Assembly (NCBI GenBank): GCA_016874005.1
Contig: VGVQ01000003.1
Coordinates: 1 to 35,018 of the forward strand
DNA from: Gemmatimonadota bacterium
GTDB taxonomy: Bacteria > Gemmatimonadota > Gemmatimonadetes > Gemmatimonadales > GWC2-71-9
DNA length: 35,018 nt
Reading direction: 5' to 3'
Within the stretch, counting starts at the first letter, position 1. Each line of letters starts with the position of its first letter. A model generated the notes under the pieces. That model was given only the letters and a program-made list of their open reading frames with translations, was not told where the DNA came from and did not search any database. A program made the translations under genes and the position numbers. Positions 8,836-16,796 of the stretch are shown piece after piece.

Positions 8836-10322
8836 ACGGGACCGTGGCACGACGGATGGCCGCGGCCGTTGCCGGGCGGGTCGGGTTGGTCGCGAGCCTG
8901 GTTTGGTTGGCCGGCTGCGGCGGCGGCGTCGAAGTCACCGCCACCATGCTGGTCGACAATGTCACTCTGATCGACGGCACCGACCGGGGGGCCCAGCCGA
9001 ACATGGCCGTGGCCGTCGATGGGGGCCGGATCGTTGCGGTGGCGCCGGCCGGCAGGATCTCGGTGCCCGCCACCGCGACCAAGCTCGACGCCACCGGGAT
9101 GTACCTGATCCCGGGCCTCTGGGACAACCACGCCCACCTGTTCGGTTATTACGAGCGGAGCTTCCCGCTCTTCCTCGCCAACGGGGTCACCACCGTCAAG
9201 GACGTCGGCGGGGTGATCGAGCGGGTGGGGTACCTGCGCCAGGAGACCGACCGCGGCCGGATGCTGGGGCCGCGGATCCTGATGGCCGGGCCGACTCTCG
9301 ACAACGCCGAGATCGTGGCGGCCGTGCCCGAGGGGCGCGTCGCCGTGCCGACCCCGGCCGAGGCGGTCAAGTGGGTCGACTCGCTGGCCGCGCTCAAAGT
9401 GGATCATCTCAAGGTCCACTCGATGACGCCGCGGGCCGCCTATTTCGCGATCCTGGCCCGCGCTCGCGAGTTGAAGATCCCGGTGGTGGGCCACGTCCCG
9501 GATAGCGTCCTGATCCAGGAGGCGGTCGACTCCGGTCACCGGGTCATCGAGCACGATTTCCGGATCGGCTACGCCAACTCCCCCCGGGGAGTGGCGATCG
9601 CCAACTGGCTCCTCTCGGAGTACCAGAAGTACCGGGCGGCCAAGCGGGCCGGCGCCGGGGTCGGGGGCCTGTTCCAGATCCGGATCCGGGCCGAGGATTC
9701 GGTCAGGCAACTCTATGACTCGGCCACCGCCGCGGGGTTCGCGGCCGAGATGGCCCGGCGGGACGTTTGGTTCGATCCCACCTTGGCGGTGCTCCAGAGC
9801 GTCCACCGGCGCCACGAGCCGGCCATGCGCAACTTGCCCGAGCTCCGGTTCGCGACCAAGGCCGCGCTGTCCTTCGACGAAGGCCTGCCGCCCGAGCCCA
9901 ACGCAACGCCGGAGATGGTCGAGAAGGGCCGGGCCACCTATCGCGACATCGCCGGGAAGACCTTTCGCGAGCTGGTCCGGGCCGGGGCCAAATTCCTGGC
10001 CGGCACCGATACCCCGGTCCTTCCCCTGGTGCCCGGGTTCAGTCTCCATCGGGAGCTGGCGCTCCTGGTGGAGATGGGGCTCACCCCGCTCCAGGCGATT
10101 CAGGCCGCCAGCCGCAATGCCGCTCGAGCCGCCAACCGCGACGATCTCGGCACCATCGAGGAAGGGAAGTCCGCCGACTTCGTGGTCCTTCGATCCGACC
10201 CCCTCGCCGACATCGCCAACACCACCGCGGTGCAGACGGTGGTGGTCCGGGGCCGGCTGCTCGATCGCCTGACGCTCGACCGGATGCTCCGCGACGCGGA
10301 GACGTTCGCCCGGCAACCCTGA
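8832..10322 (+). CDS. Lipoprotein amidohydrolase, imidazolonepropionase/prolidase-like
   Basis: Amidohydrolase-superfamily enzyme of 496 aa. The N-terminus is a lipoprotein signal with lipobox WLAGC, so it is probably anchored in the periplasm or outer membrane. Metal-site motifs are all present: His100 and His102 (DNHAHLF), a candidate carboxylated Lys in DHLKVHS, His in VVGHVPDS and VIEHDF, and Asp393 in AGTDTPV. The end has the usual TLxPLQAIQAAS..NAARA..DDLGTIEEGKSADFVVL segment. The ATG overlaps the preceding stop as ATGA, indicating translational coupling. An internal ATG at 8868 would shorten the signal without removing the lipobox. Substrate is unknown; hydrolysis of a peptide or N-acyl amide bond is the family expectation. 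Confidence 0.88.
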   Translation: MNGTVARRMAAAVAGRVGLVASLVWLAGCGGGVEVTATMLVDNVTLIDGTDRGAQPNMAVAVDGGRIVAVAPAGRISVPATATKLDATGMYLIPGLWDNHAHLFGYYERSFPLFLANGVTTVKDVGGVIERVGYLRQETDRGRMLGPRILMAGPTLDNAEIVAAVPEGRVAVPTPAEAVKWVDSLAALKVDHLKVHSMTPRAAYFAILARARELKIPVVGHVPDSVLIQEAVDSGHRVIEHDFRIGYANSPRGVAIANWLLSEYQKYRAAKRAGAGVGGLFQIRIRAEDSVRQLYDSATAAGFAAEMARRDVWFDPTLAVLQSVHRRHEPAMRNLPELRFATKAALSFDEGLPPEPNATPEMVEKGRATYRDIAGKTFRELVRAGAKFLAGTDTPVLPLVPGFSLHRELALLVEMGLTPLQAIQAASRNAARAANRDDLGTIEEGKSADFVVLRSDPLADIANTTAVQTVVVRGRLLDRLTLDRMLRDAETFARQP

Positions 10323-10347
10323 ACCTCTCATCACTCGGAGAACTGCC

Positions 10348-11970
10348 ATGCGCGGTCTGATGATGGACTGGCCGCTCACCTTGACCACGATTCTCGAGCG
10401 GGCCCGCCGGCTCCACCGCAAGCGGGAGATCGTCAGCCGCACGCCGCTCGGGGTCCACCGATACAGCTACGGCGACTACGTCGAGCGGGTCGACCGGCTG
10501 CGTACCGCGCTGGCCGGTCTCGGCGTTGGCCCCGGCGATCGGGTGGCGACCTTCGCCTGGAACTCGTATCGGCACTTCGAGGTCTACTTCGCGGCCCCGT
10601 GCATGAGCGCCGTGATTCACACCCTGAACGTCCGGCTCTTTCCCGATCAGTTGGTCTACATCGCCAACCACGCCCAGGACAAGGTGGTGTTGGTCGACGC
10701 GACGCTGTTGCCGCTCTTCAACAAGATTCGGCCCCAACTCACCTCGATCCAACACGTCATCGTCCTGCCCGACGACGGCAAGCCGGTCGATCCGGCCAAC
10801 GGGCTCGACTACGAGGAGCTGCTCGCCAGGTCGGCTCCGGCGTCGGACTATCCGGCCATCGACGAAAACGCCGCGGCCGGGATGTGCTACACCTCCGGGA
10901 CCACTGGGAACCCGAAGGGTGTCGTCTATTCCCACCGGGCCATCGTGTTGCACACCATGGTCCAGGTCGGCGCCGACATGATGGGGATGACGGCGAAAGA
11001 CACCCTCCTCGCCATCGTGCCGTTGTTCCACGCCAACGCCTGGGGCCTTCCCTACGCGGCGGTGATGTCCGGCGCCAAGATGGTCTGGCCCGGTGCCTTC
11101 CTTCAGCCGGCCGATCTCGCTCCCCTGATGGAGACCGAGCGGGTGACCTTGGTCGGCGGGGTGCCCACCATCATCGGCGCCCTCTATCAGTACCTCCGGG
11201 AGAACAAGTCGAAGCACGATATCTCCTCGCTCGGGCGGATCTTCGTCGGCGGGTCCGCCTGTCCCCGGTCGCTGATGGAAGGGTTCCGGCGCGATTTCGG
11301 GGTCTGGATCAGTCACGCCTGGGGAATGACCGAGACCACCCCGATCGGGACCGTGGCGGCGATCAAGCCGCACCTCGAGAACCTGCCGCCGGAGGAGGAG
11401 GTCGGGCTCAGGCTCAAGCAGGGATTACCGGCTCCCTTCGTCGAGATCCGGATCGTCGACGAGAGCGGCAAGCGTTTGCCCGAGGATGGCAAGGCCTTCG
11501 GGGAGCTCCAAGTCCGGGGTCCCTGGATCGTCAGCGGGTACTACCGCGACCCCCGCGACGCCGAGTCGTTCCAGGATGGCTGGTTTCGAACCGGCGACGT
11601 CGCCAACATCGATCCGGAGGGCTATCTCCAGCTGGTCGATCGGACCAAGGACGTGGTCAAGAGCGGTGGCGAGTGGATCTCGAGCGTCGACCTCGAGAAC
11701 GCCATCATGATGCATCCGCAAGTGCTCGAGGCGGCCGTGATCGGGGTGTCTCACCCCAAGTGGCAGGAGCGGCCGCTGGCCTGCGTGGTCCCGAAGCCCG
11801 GTGCCACGCTCACCCCCGGCGACATCATCGCCGCGATCAAGGACCGCTTCGCGACCTGGTGGCTGCCGAACGACGTGGTCTTCATCGAAGCCATCCCGAA
11901 GACCAGTGTGGGCAAATTCGACAAGAAGGTTCTCCGCGATCGATTCAAGGATCACCAATGGCCCGAATGA
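10348..11970 (+). CDS. Long/medium-chain fatty-acid--CoA ligase (AMP-forming)
   Basis: ANL-superfamily enzyme of 540 aa that would activate a free fatty acid to acyl-CoA with ATP in the cytoplasm. The P-loop-like motif YTSGTTGNPKG lies at residues 181-191. Later core motifs are SHAWGMTETTP, GWFRTGDVANIDPEGYL, DRTKDVVKSGGEWIS and the C-terminal catalytic Lys motif PKTSVGKFDKK. Length and the start MRGLMMDWPLTL fit the DitJ/FadD3/AlkK-like subgroup. GGAG lies upstream of the ATG and the gene begins 25 bases after the amidohydrolase. It ends 13 bases inside the acylase gene, so the two are coupled and probably act on the same acyl product. Confidence 0.93.
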   Translation: MRGLMMDWPLTLTTILERARRLHRKREIVSRTPLGVHRYSYGDYVERVDRLRTALAGLGVGPGDRVATFAWNSYRHFEVYFAAPCMSAVIHTLNVRLFPDQLVYIANHAQDKVVLVDATLLPLFNKIRPQLTSIQHVIVLPDDGKPVDPANGLDYEELLARSAPASDYPAIDENAAAGMCYTSGTTGNPKGVVYSHRAIVLHTMVQVGADMMGMTAKDTLLAIVPLFHANAWGLPYAAVMSGAKMVWPGAFLQPADLAPLMETERVTLVGGVPTIIGALYQYLRENKSKHDISSLGRIFVGGSACPRSLMEGFRRDFGVWISHAWGMTETTPIGTVAAIKPHLENLPPEEEVGLRLKQGLPAPFVEIRIVDESGKRLPEDGKAFGELQVRGPWIVSGYYRDPRDAESFQDGWFRTGDVANIDPEGYLQLVDRTKDVVKSGGEWISSVDLENAIMMHPQVLEAAVIGVSHPKWQERPLACVVPKPGATLTPGDIIAAIKDRFATWWLPNDVVFIEAIPKTSVGKFDKKVLRDRFKDHQWPE

Positions 11971-14024
11971 CCGGACTGCTGCTCGGGGCGACCGTCCTCA
12001 CGGCGTGCCGACCGGCCGCGACCGCGCCCAAGGAAACCGAGATCCTCTGGGATACCTGGGGCATCCCTCATATCTACGCGCCTGACGCCGAGCAGGCGTT
12101 CAAGGCGTTCGGCTACGCCCAAGCGGCGAGCCACGGCAACCTGGTGCTCAAACTCTACGGCGAGGCACGGGGTCGCGCCGCGGAGTACTGGGGTGCGGCC
12201 AACCTGCCGAGCGACCGATTCGTGCGGACCATGGGCATTCCTGCCCGGGCGGCGAGCTGGTATCAGGGCCTCACGCCCGCGATGCGCGCCAATCTCGACG
12301 CCTTCGCGGCCGGCTTCAACGCCTATGCCGCCGGCCACTCGGACCAGATCGTCGACTCCGTCGAGGTGGTACTGCCGGTCACCCCCCAGGACGTGCTGGC
12401 CCACGGCCAGAAGATCGTGAACTTCCTCTTCATGCTGTTCGGCCAGGCCGAGCTGCCGGAGACGATGCGGAACGATGTCCGGCCCGGCTCCAACGTGTGG
12501 GCCATCGGGCCGAAGCGGTCCGCCAGCGGCAACCCGCTGTTGATCGGCAACCCCCATTTGCCCTGGAACGATCTCTACCTCTTCTACGAAGCCCACATCG
12601 TCACCCCGGACCGCAACCTCTACGGAACCGGCCTGGTCGGGATGCCGACCATCGCCATCGGGTTCAACGACCACGTCGGCTGGTCGCACACCGTCAACAC
12701 CCAGGACGGCGCCGATGTCTTCCGCCTGGTCAAAGACGGCGATGGCTACCGGTTCGACGGCGCCCGACGGGAGTTCGTCACCCGCTTCGAGGTACTCACC
12801 GTCAAGGGCGCGGCGCCCGAGTCGCTCGCGGTCAAAGAGTCGGTCCACGGGCCGGTGTTCTCCGAGGACCGGACCAGCGCCCTGGCGCTCCGAGTCACCG
12901 GGCTCGACGATCCCAACGCGCTGGAGCAGTGGTGGGAGATGGGCGGGGCCACCGGCATGGCCCAGTTCGAATCCGCGGTCAGGCGGCTCCACATCCCGTT
13001 CTTCAACATCATGGCGGCCAGCACCGACGGGCACATCTATTACTTCTTCGGCGGCAAGACGCCTCGCCGCCAATCGGGAGACTTTGCCGCCTGGACCGGT
13101 CCGGTTCGAGGCGACACCTCGGCGACGCTGTGGACCGAGACCCTCCGCTACGACGAGCTGCCCCACGTCATGGACCCTGCCACCGGCTGGCTCCAGAACG
13201 CCAACGATCCCCCCTGGACCGCGACCTGGCCGCTGGTCTTCGATCCAGATTCGTTCCCGAGCTACCTCGCGCCCCGGCAGATGGCCTTCCGACCGCAGCG
13301 CTCGGCCCTGATGCAGCTCGCCGACTCGAGCGTCACCTTTGAGGAGGCGCTCGCCGCCAAGCACGACAGCTACATGGCGCTCACCGACCGGATCCTGCCC
13401 GACCTCGCCGCCGCGGTGGCCGCCTCGAACGATCCCGACGCCAAGGCCGCGATGGCGGTGTTCGACCAATGGGACCGCCGGGCCAACCCCGAGTCGCGGG
13501 GGGCGGTGCTGTTCACCGACTTCGTCTCGCAGTACTGGCGCGACACCAAGGGCAAGCTCTACGCCCGCGCCTGGCAGCTCGACTCCGCCGTGACCACTCC
13601 ATCCGGCTTGGCCAACCCCAAGGCGGCGGTCAAGGCGTTGGTCACGGCGGGGCGGGAGGTGACCAAGAAATTCGGCGCCCTCGACGTCCCGTGGGGTGAG
13701 GTGGCTCGGCTCCGATACGGGGGGAAGGATTTCCCGGGGAATGGCGCCTCCGGCGATCCGTTCGGGGTGTTTCGGGTCGCCTACTACCGGGAGGACGGCG
13801 ACGGCAAGCGCGCGATGGAGGCGGGCGACTCGTACTACCAGGTGGTGGAGTTCGGCAAACCGGTCCGGGCCAAGGTGCTCACCTCCTACGGCAACTCCAC
13901 CCAGCCCGGCTCCAAGCACTTCGGCGACCAAGTGGAGCTGTTCAGCAAGCAGGTCATGCGCGACGCCTGGCGAACCCGGGCCGAGGTGGAGGCCAACCTC
14001 CAGGCCCGGGACACGATTCCCTGA
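11958..14024 (+). CDS. Penicillin acylase family protein (N-acyl amide / AHL acylase-like), lipoprotein
   Basis: Ntn-hydrolase precursor of 688 aa that cleaves an amide between an acyl chain and an amine. The N-terminus has a lipobox LLGATVLTAC (Cys15 or nearby). The autoprocessing site is Gly177-Ser178 in RPGSNVWAIGP; Ser178 would become the N-terminal nucleophile of the large subunit after self-cleavage. Further family motifs are GNPHLPW, HVGWSHTVNTQD, SVHGPVF at 295-301 and a C-terminal GDSYYQVVEF...YGNSTQPGSKHFGDQ. The small subunit would be about 160 aa and the large about 510 aa, normal for the AHL-acylase/aculeacin-acylase branch. The ATG overlaps the ligase gene by 13 bases. The actual acyl donor cannot be told from sequence. 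Confidence 0.92.
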   Translation: MARMTGLLLGATVLTACRPAATAPKETEILWDTWGIPHIYAPDAEQAFKAFGYAQAASHGNLVLKLYGEARGRAAEYWGAANLPSDRFVRTMGIPARAASWYQGLTPAMRANLDAFAAGFNAYAAGHSDQIVDSVEVVLPVTPQDVLAHGQKIVNFLFMLFGQAELPETMRNDVRPGSNVWAIGPKRSASGNPLLIGNPHLPWNDLYLFYEAHIVTPDRNLYGTGLVGMPTIAIGFNDHVGWSHTVNTQDGADVFRLVKDGDGYRFDGARREFVTRFEVLTVKGAAPESLAVKESVHGPVFSEDRTSALALRVTGLDDPNALEQWWEMGGATGMAQFESAVRRLHIPFFNIMAASTDGHIYYFFGGKTPRRQSGDFAAWTGPVRGDTSATLWTETLRYDELPHVMDPATGWLQNANDPPWTATWPLVFDPDSFPSYLAPRQMAFRPQRSALMQLADSSVTFEEALAAKHDSYMALTDRILPDLAAAVAASNDPDAKAAMAVFDQWDRRANPESRGAVLFTDFVSQYWRDTKGKLYARAWQLDSAVTTPSGLANPKAAVKALVTAGREVTKKFGALDVPWGEVARLRYGGKDFPGNGASGDPFGVFRVAYYREDGDGKRAMEAGDSYYQVVEFGKPVRAKVLTSYGNSTQPGSKHFGDQVELFSKQVMRDAWRTRAEVEANLQARDTIP

Positions 14025-14090
14025 TGGGCGTTAGGCGATCGCCGCCGTCGTCCCTCGGGGCGCCGGCGACCATCGCCCCCGGATGTCGCT

Positions 14091-15899
14091 TCAACCCCTG
14101 GGCACCACCGGCAGGTCGATCTTCGACGCCCGGACCCCGCCGGTCTGCACCGTGATCGTCACCTCGCCCTCGGCCGGCAGGCGCTGGAAGGTGTCCTTGT
14201 CGGCCCCGGCGATCGCGATTCGGATCCGGTGTCCCGCCCGGAACAGCACCGACGTCGGCAGGAGCTGGAAGGTGAGGGCCGAGAACTGGCCGGGAATCAA
14301 GGGCCGGCCGTCGCGTTTCTGGTACGAGTGATAGGGGTAGGTGGTCCGGTACGGGGGCGGCTCGGCGGACACCTTGCGGTGGAGGGCCCGCAGCATCCCT
14401 TCGGTGACATAGGTGGACTTGCCGTCCGGCGAAACGTCCTCGAGATACACGAAGAAGTTCCCGTCCCGCGCGGTCGAGGTCACTTCGAGCGTCACCACGG
14501 CCTGACCGGTCACCTCGAGATCGGCCCCGAGCGGCGCCGAGGTGTAGCTGAGCATCCGGGCGTCCTGCTCGGAGCGTTCCGGGTACACCACGTCGCTCCC
14601 GCCGAGCTGGGTGTACCATCGGTTCTGCTGTCCGGTGGAGACCTCGAAATCGACCCGATAGCTGTCCGACGCGGTTGCCGCCGGCCGGTCGCCGGCCAGG
14701 GTGTTTCCCGGGGCCAGGTAGTAGCGCTGCATCCGGGTTCCGGCCACCGGCCAGGTGGCGGTCTTCTTCCAGCGGTCCTCGCCCAAGGTGTAGTAGATGA
14801 TGGCCCGTTCGGTCATCCCGTTCGGGCGGCCGCGGACGAACTGGTCGAAGAAGCAGGCCGCCTGCTCGCTCTGCGCCGGGCTCGGGGGATCGGTGGGCGT
14901 CGCCGGCGGGAAGAACGGGCTGGTGTGATGGCCGCCCCCGTGGCTCCACGGGCCGACCACCACCAGCTGGGGGTTGGACCAGTTCATGAAGCGGTTGAGG
15001 ACGCCCTGCGAGGTCCCGGCGTCGAGCCAACTGGCCCAGCCGAAGATCGGGACCCGGTGCCGTTCGATCTGGGCCCGGTAGCGATAGGTGCCGGCCATGT
15101 CGTTGGTGGCGCCCCCGAACCCCTTCACCACGTCGTCGCGGTAGACGATGTTGTCCATCGACTCGTACAACGGGGGGTTCTTCTGGTGGTCGGCCACCGC
15201 TCCGGCGAGCAACGAGCCCGCGCTGTCGCCGTCCACCTTGCGGACCCCTGCCGGCGCCCCGGGGACGTTGTTCATGTCCATCGCGTGGACCATCTTGCCC
15301 CAGTCGCGGATCAACATCTCGTTCACCACGCCGCCGGGGTAGATCAGGTCGGCATAGGCGTCGAAGTCGATGAACCGGGGCACCACCGCCTTGACCGCCC
15401 GATGCCCGGCGGCGGCAACCAGCTGCGCGGTGTTCCCGGTGTACGAGGTGCCGATCGAAACCACCTGCCCATCGGACCACGGCTGCTTGGCGACCCAGGC
15501 CACCATCGAGCCGATGTCCTTCACCTCGGTCGGCGACCAGGGGTAGTACCACTGCCCATACGAGGCGCCGGTGCCCCGGACGTCGCCGTAGACGAAGGCG
15601 TACCCGCGGCTCAGCCAGAATTGCCCCTCGCCGGTGAGCGGCTGCCCCTCGCCGGCCCGCCAATATCGGGTCGAGACCAGGACGGTGGGATACTTCGCGG
15701 TGGCGGGGCGGTCCTTCGGGAGAAAGACGTCCAGGGCCAGCTTGGTGCCGTCCCCGGCGGGGATGTAGAGCGACGTCCTCGTTGCCTCGGGGTTCTCGGC
15801 CACCGCAGGTGCCCGGCAACTCGCCAGCGGAGCGGGCTGTTGCGCCCCGAGCGGGCCGGCGATCAGTTGGGCGGCCAGGATCAGTCGAATCGGCTTCAT
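14091..15899 (-). CDS. Secreted CocE/NonD family hydrolase (S15 X-Pro peptidase-like)
   Basis: Alpha/beta hydrolase of 602 aa with a signal peptide ending near GPLGAQ. The N-terminal hydrolase domain includes YGDVRGTGAS (oxyanion region) and the nucleophile elbow GTSYTGN with Ser152. A likely His lies in GPWSHGGGH. The C-terminal part (about 380-602) is the jelly-roll PepX_C domain: YTSAPLGADLEVTGQ and FRAGHRIRIAIAGAD. The family contains cocaine esterase, glutaryl-7-ACA acylase and X-Pro dipeptidyl peptidases, so the enzyme cleaves an ester or amide outside the cytoplasm. It lies 27 bases downstream of the enoyl-CoA hydratase on the same strand, with AGGAATT before the ATG, and converges on the acylase gene 66 bases away. 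Confidence 0.93.
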   Translation of the reverse strand: MKPIRLILAAQLIAGPLGAQQPAPLASCRAPAVAENPEATRTSLYIPAGDGTKLALDVFLPKDRPATAKYPTVLVSTRYWRAGEGQPLTGEGQFWLSRGYAFVYGDVRGTGASYGQWYYPWSPTEVKDIGSMVAWVAKQPWSDGQVVSIGTSYTGNTAQLVAAAGHRAVKAVVPRFIDFDAYADLIYPGGVVNEMLIRDWGKMVHAMDMNNVPGAPAGVRKVDGDSAGSLLAGAVADHQKNPPLYESMDNIVYRDDVVKGFGGATNDMAGTYRYRAQIERHRVPIFGWASWLDAGTSQGVLNRFMNWSNPQLVVVGPWSHGGGHHTSPFFPPATPTDPPSPAQSEQAACFFDQFVRGRPNGMTERAIIYYTLGEDRWKKTATWPVAGTRMQRYYLAPGNTLAGDRPAATASDSYRVDFEVSTGQQNRWYTQLGGSDVVYPERSEQDARMLSYTSAPLGADLEVTGQAVVTLEVTSTARDGNFFVYLEDVSPDGKSTYVTEGMLRALHRKVSAEPPPYRTTYPYHSYQKRDGRPLIPGQFSALTFQLLPTSVLFRAGHRIRIAIAGADKDTFQRLPAEGEVTITVQTGGVRASKIDLPVVPRG

Positions 15900-15926
15900 G
15901 GAATTCCTCGGCGCGAGCGGGGTTGC

Positions 15927-16715
15927 CTAACGTCCCTTCCAGACCGGACGGCGCCGCTCGGCGAACGCCCGGAGCCCTTCCTCGATGTCCTCGCTGGCCA
16001 GGCAGGCCAGCATCCCATCGACCTCGTACTGCATCATCGTCTCCAAGTCGACGTCCCAGGTCCGCCGGAGGAGCCGCTTGAGTTGGCGCACCGACACCGG
16101 CGCGTTGCCGGCGATGGTCCGGGCCAGCTCCAACGCCCGGGGCAGCAGTTGCTCGGCGCCGACCAGCTCGTTCAAGAACCCGGCCCCATGCAACGTCGCG
16201 GCCGGGATCCGCTCGCCGGTCAGGAGCCACTGGGCCGCCCGGCCGGCGCCCACCACGCGGGGCAGGGTGTAGAGTACCCCGTTGGTCTCGAACAGTCCGC
16301 GGCTCACCTCGGAGAACATCACTTCGGCCTGCTCGGACCCGATCCTCAAGTCGGAGGCAAGCGCCAACTCGGCGCCGACCCCCACTGCAATCCCGTTCAC
16401 CGCCGCGACGAAGACCAGCGGGCTCTCCACCATCCGCCGGGTGATGTCCTGATATAACTGAAGCCGAGCCCGGCTCTCCCGCAACCCGGGCGGGTTCGCG
16501 CTGCCCATTTCCTTCAGATCCGCGCCCGCCGAAAACGCCCGGCCGGTGCCGGTGAGCACCACGGCCCGCAAATCCTCCCGGGTCGACAGCCTCCCGACCA
16601 AGCCATGGAGCGCTTCCATGGCCGCCTGGTCCATCGCGTTGAGCCGCTCCGGCCGGTTGAACCGGACCAGGGCGAGATGGGGCTCGGGATATTCCACCAC
16701 GATCCGATCGCTCAT
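15927..16715 (-). CDS. Enoyl-CoA hydratase/isomerase family protein
   Basis: Crotonase-fold protein of 262 aa. The oxyanion-hole motif FSAGADLKEM is at about residues 61-70 and NGIAVGVGAELALASDLR at about 107-124. Glu116 and Glu136 are 20 residues apart, exactly as the two catalytic glutamates of classic enoyl-CoA hydratase, so hydratase activity in beta-oxidation is likely. The frame is open far upstream, but homology begins at the ATG at 16715 (MSDRIVVEY). No Shine-Dalgarno sequence is visible before it. It is the first gene of a minus-strand pair with the CocE hydrolase and faces the APC permease. A palindrome sits just upstream of its start. Confidence 0.92.
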   Translation of the reverse strand: MSDRIVVEYPEPHLALVRFNRPERLNAMDQAAMEALHGLVGRLSTREDLRAVVLTGTGRAFSAGADLKEMGSANPPGLRESRARLQLYQDITRRMVESPLVFVAAVNGIAVGVGAELALASDLRIGSEQAEVMFSEVSRGLFETNGVLYTLPRVVGAGRAAQWLLTGERIPAATLHGAGFLNELVGAEQLLPRALELARTIAGNAPVSVRQLKRLLRRTWDVDLETMMQYEVDGMLACLASEDIEEGLRAFAERRRPVWKGR

Positions 16716-16722
16716 GATGAAA

Positions 16723-16736
16723 ACAACGTGCGTTGT
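16723..16736. promoter_or_regulatory. Candidate operator palindrome between enoyl-CoA hydratase and APC permease
   Basis: ACAACG-TG-CGTTGT is a perfect 6-bp inverted repeat with a 2-base centre. It lies 8 bases upstream of the hydratase ATG in the 81-base divergent intergenic region. The form (AACGnnCGTT core) resembles sites of TetR-type regulators of fatty-acid genes. No regulator gene is adjacent, so the assignment is inference. A TTGACG hexamer on the minus strand at about 16744-16749 could be a -35 box, but no good -10 follows. Confidence 0.4.
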
Positions 16737-16796
16737 ATTTGGTCCGTCAAGGGGGCGGCCTTGCCGGGCGGCTCGGGCGGCGCGAACGTATCGGGC

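Noticed and set aside
10599-11957. Upstream extension of the acylase reading frame
   Set aside because: The extension is an off-frame reading of the acyl-CoA ligase gene; the lipoprotein signal begins at the ATG at 11958.
11952-13931. 659-codon minus-strand frame opposite the acylase gene
   Set aside because: Low-complexity translation and complete overlap with a well-supported penicillin acylase gene.
14034-14075. Palindrome GGCGATCGCC and an imperfect CGGGGCG / CGCCCCCG stem between the converging acylase and CocE genes
   Set aside because: Short or bulged stems without T-tracts. A bidirectional terminator is plausible here, but the sequence does not clearly show one.
13954-16230. 758-codon minus-strand frame over the CocE and enoyl-CoA hydratase genes
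   Set aside because: It is a shifted frame of two clear genes on the same strand; its translation has no domain features.
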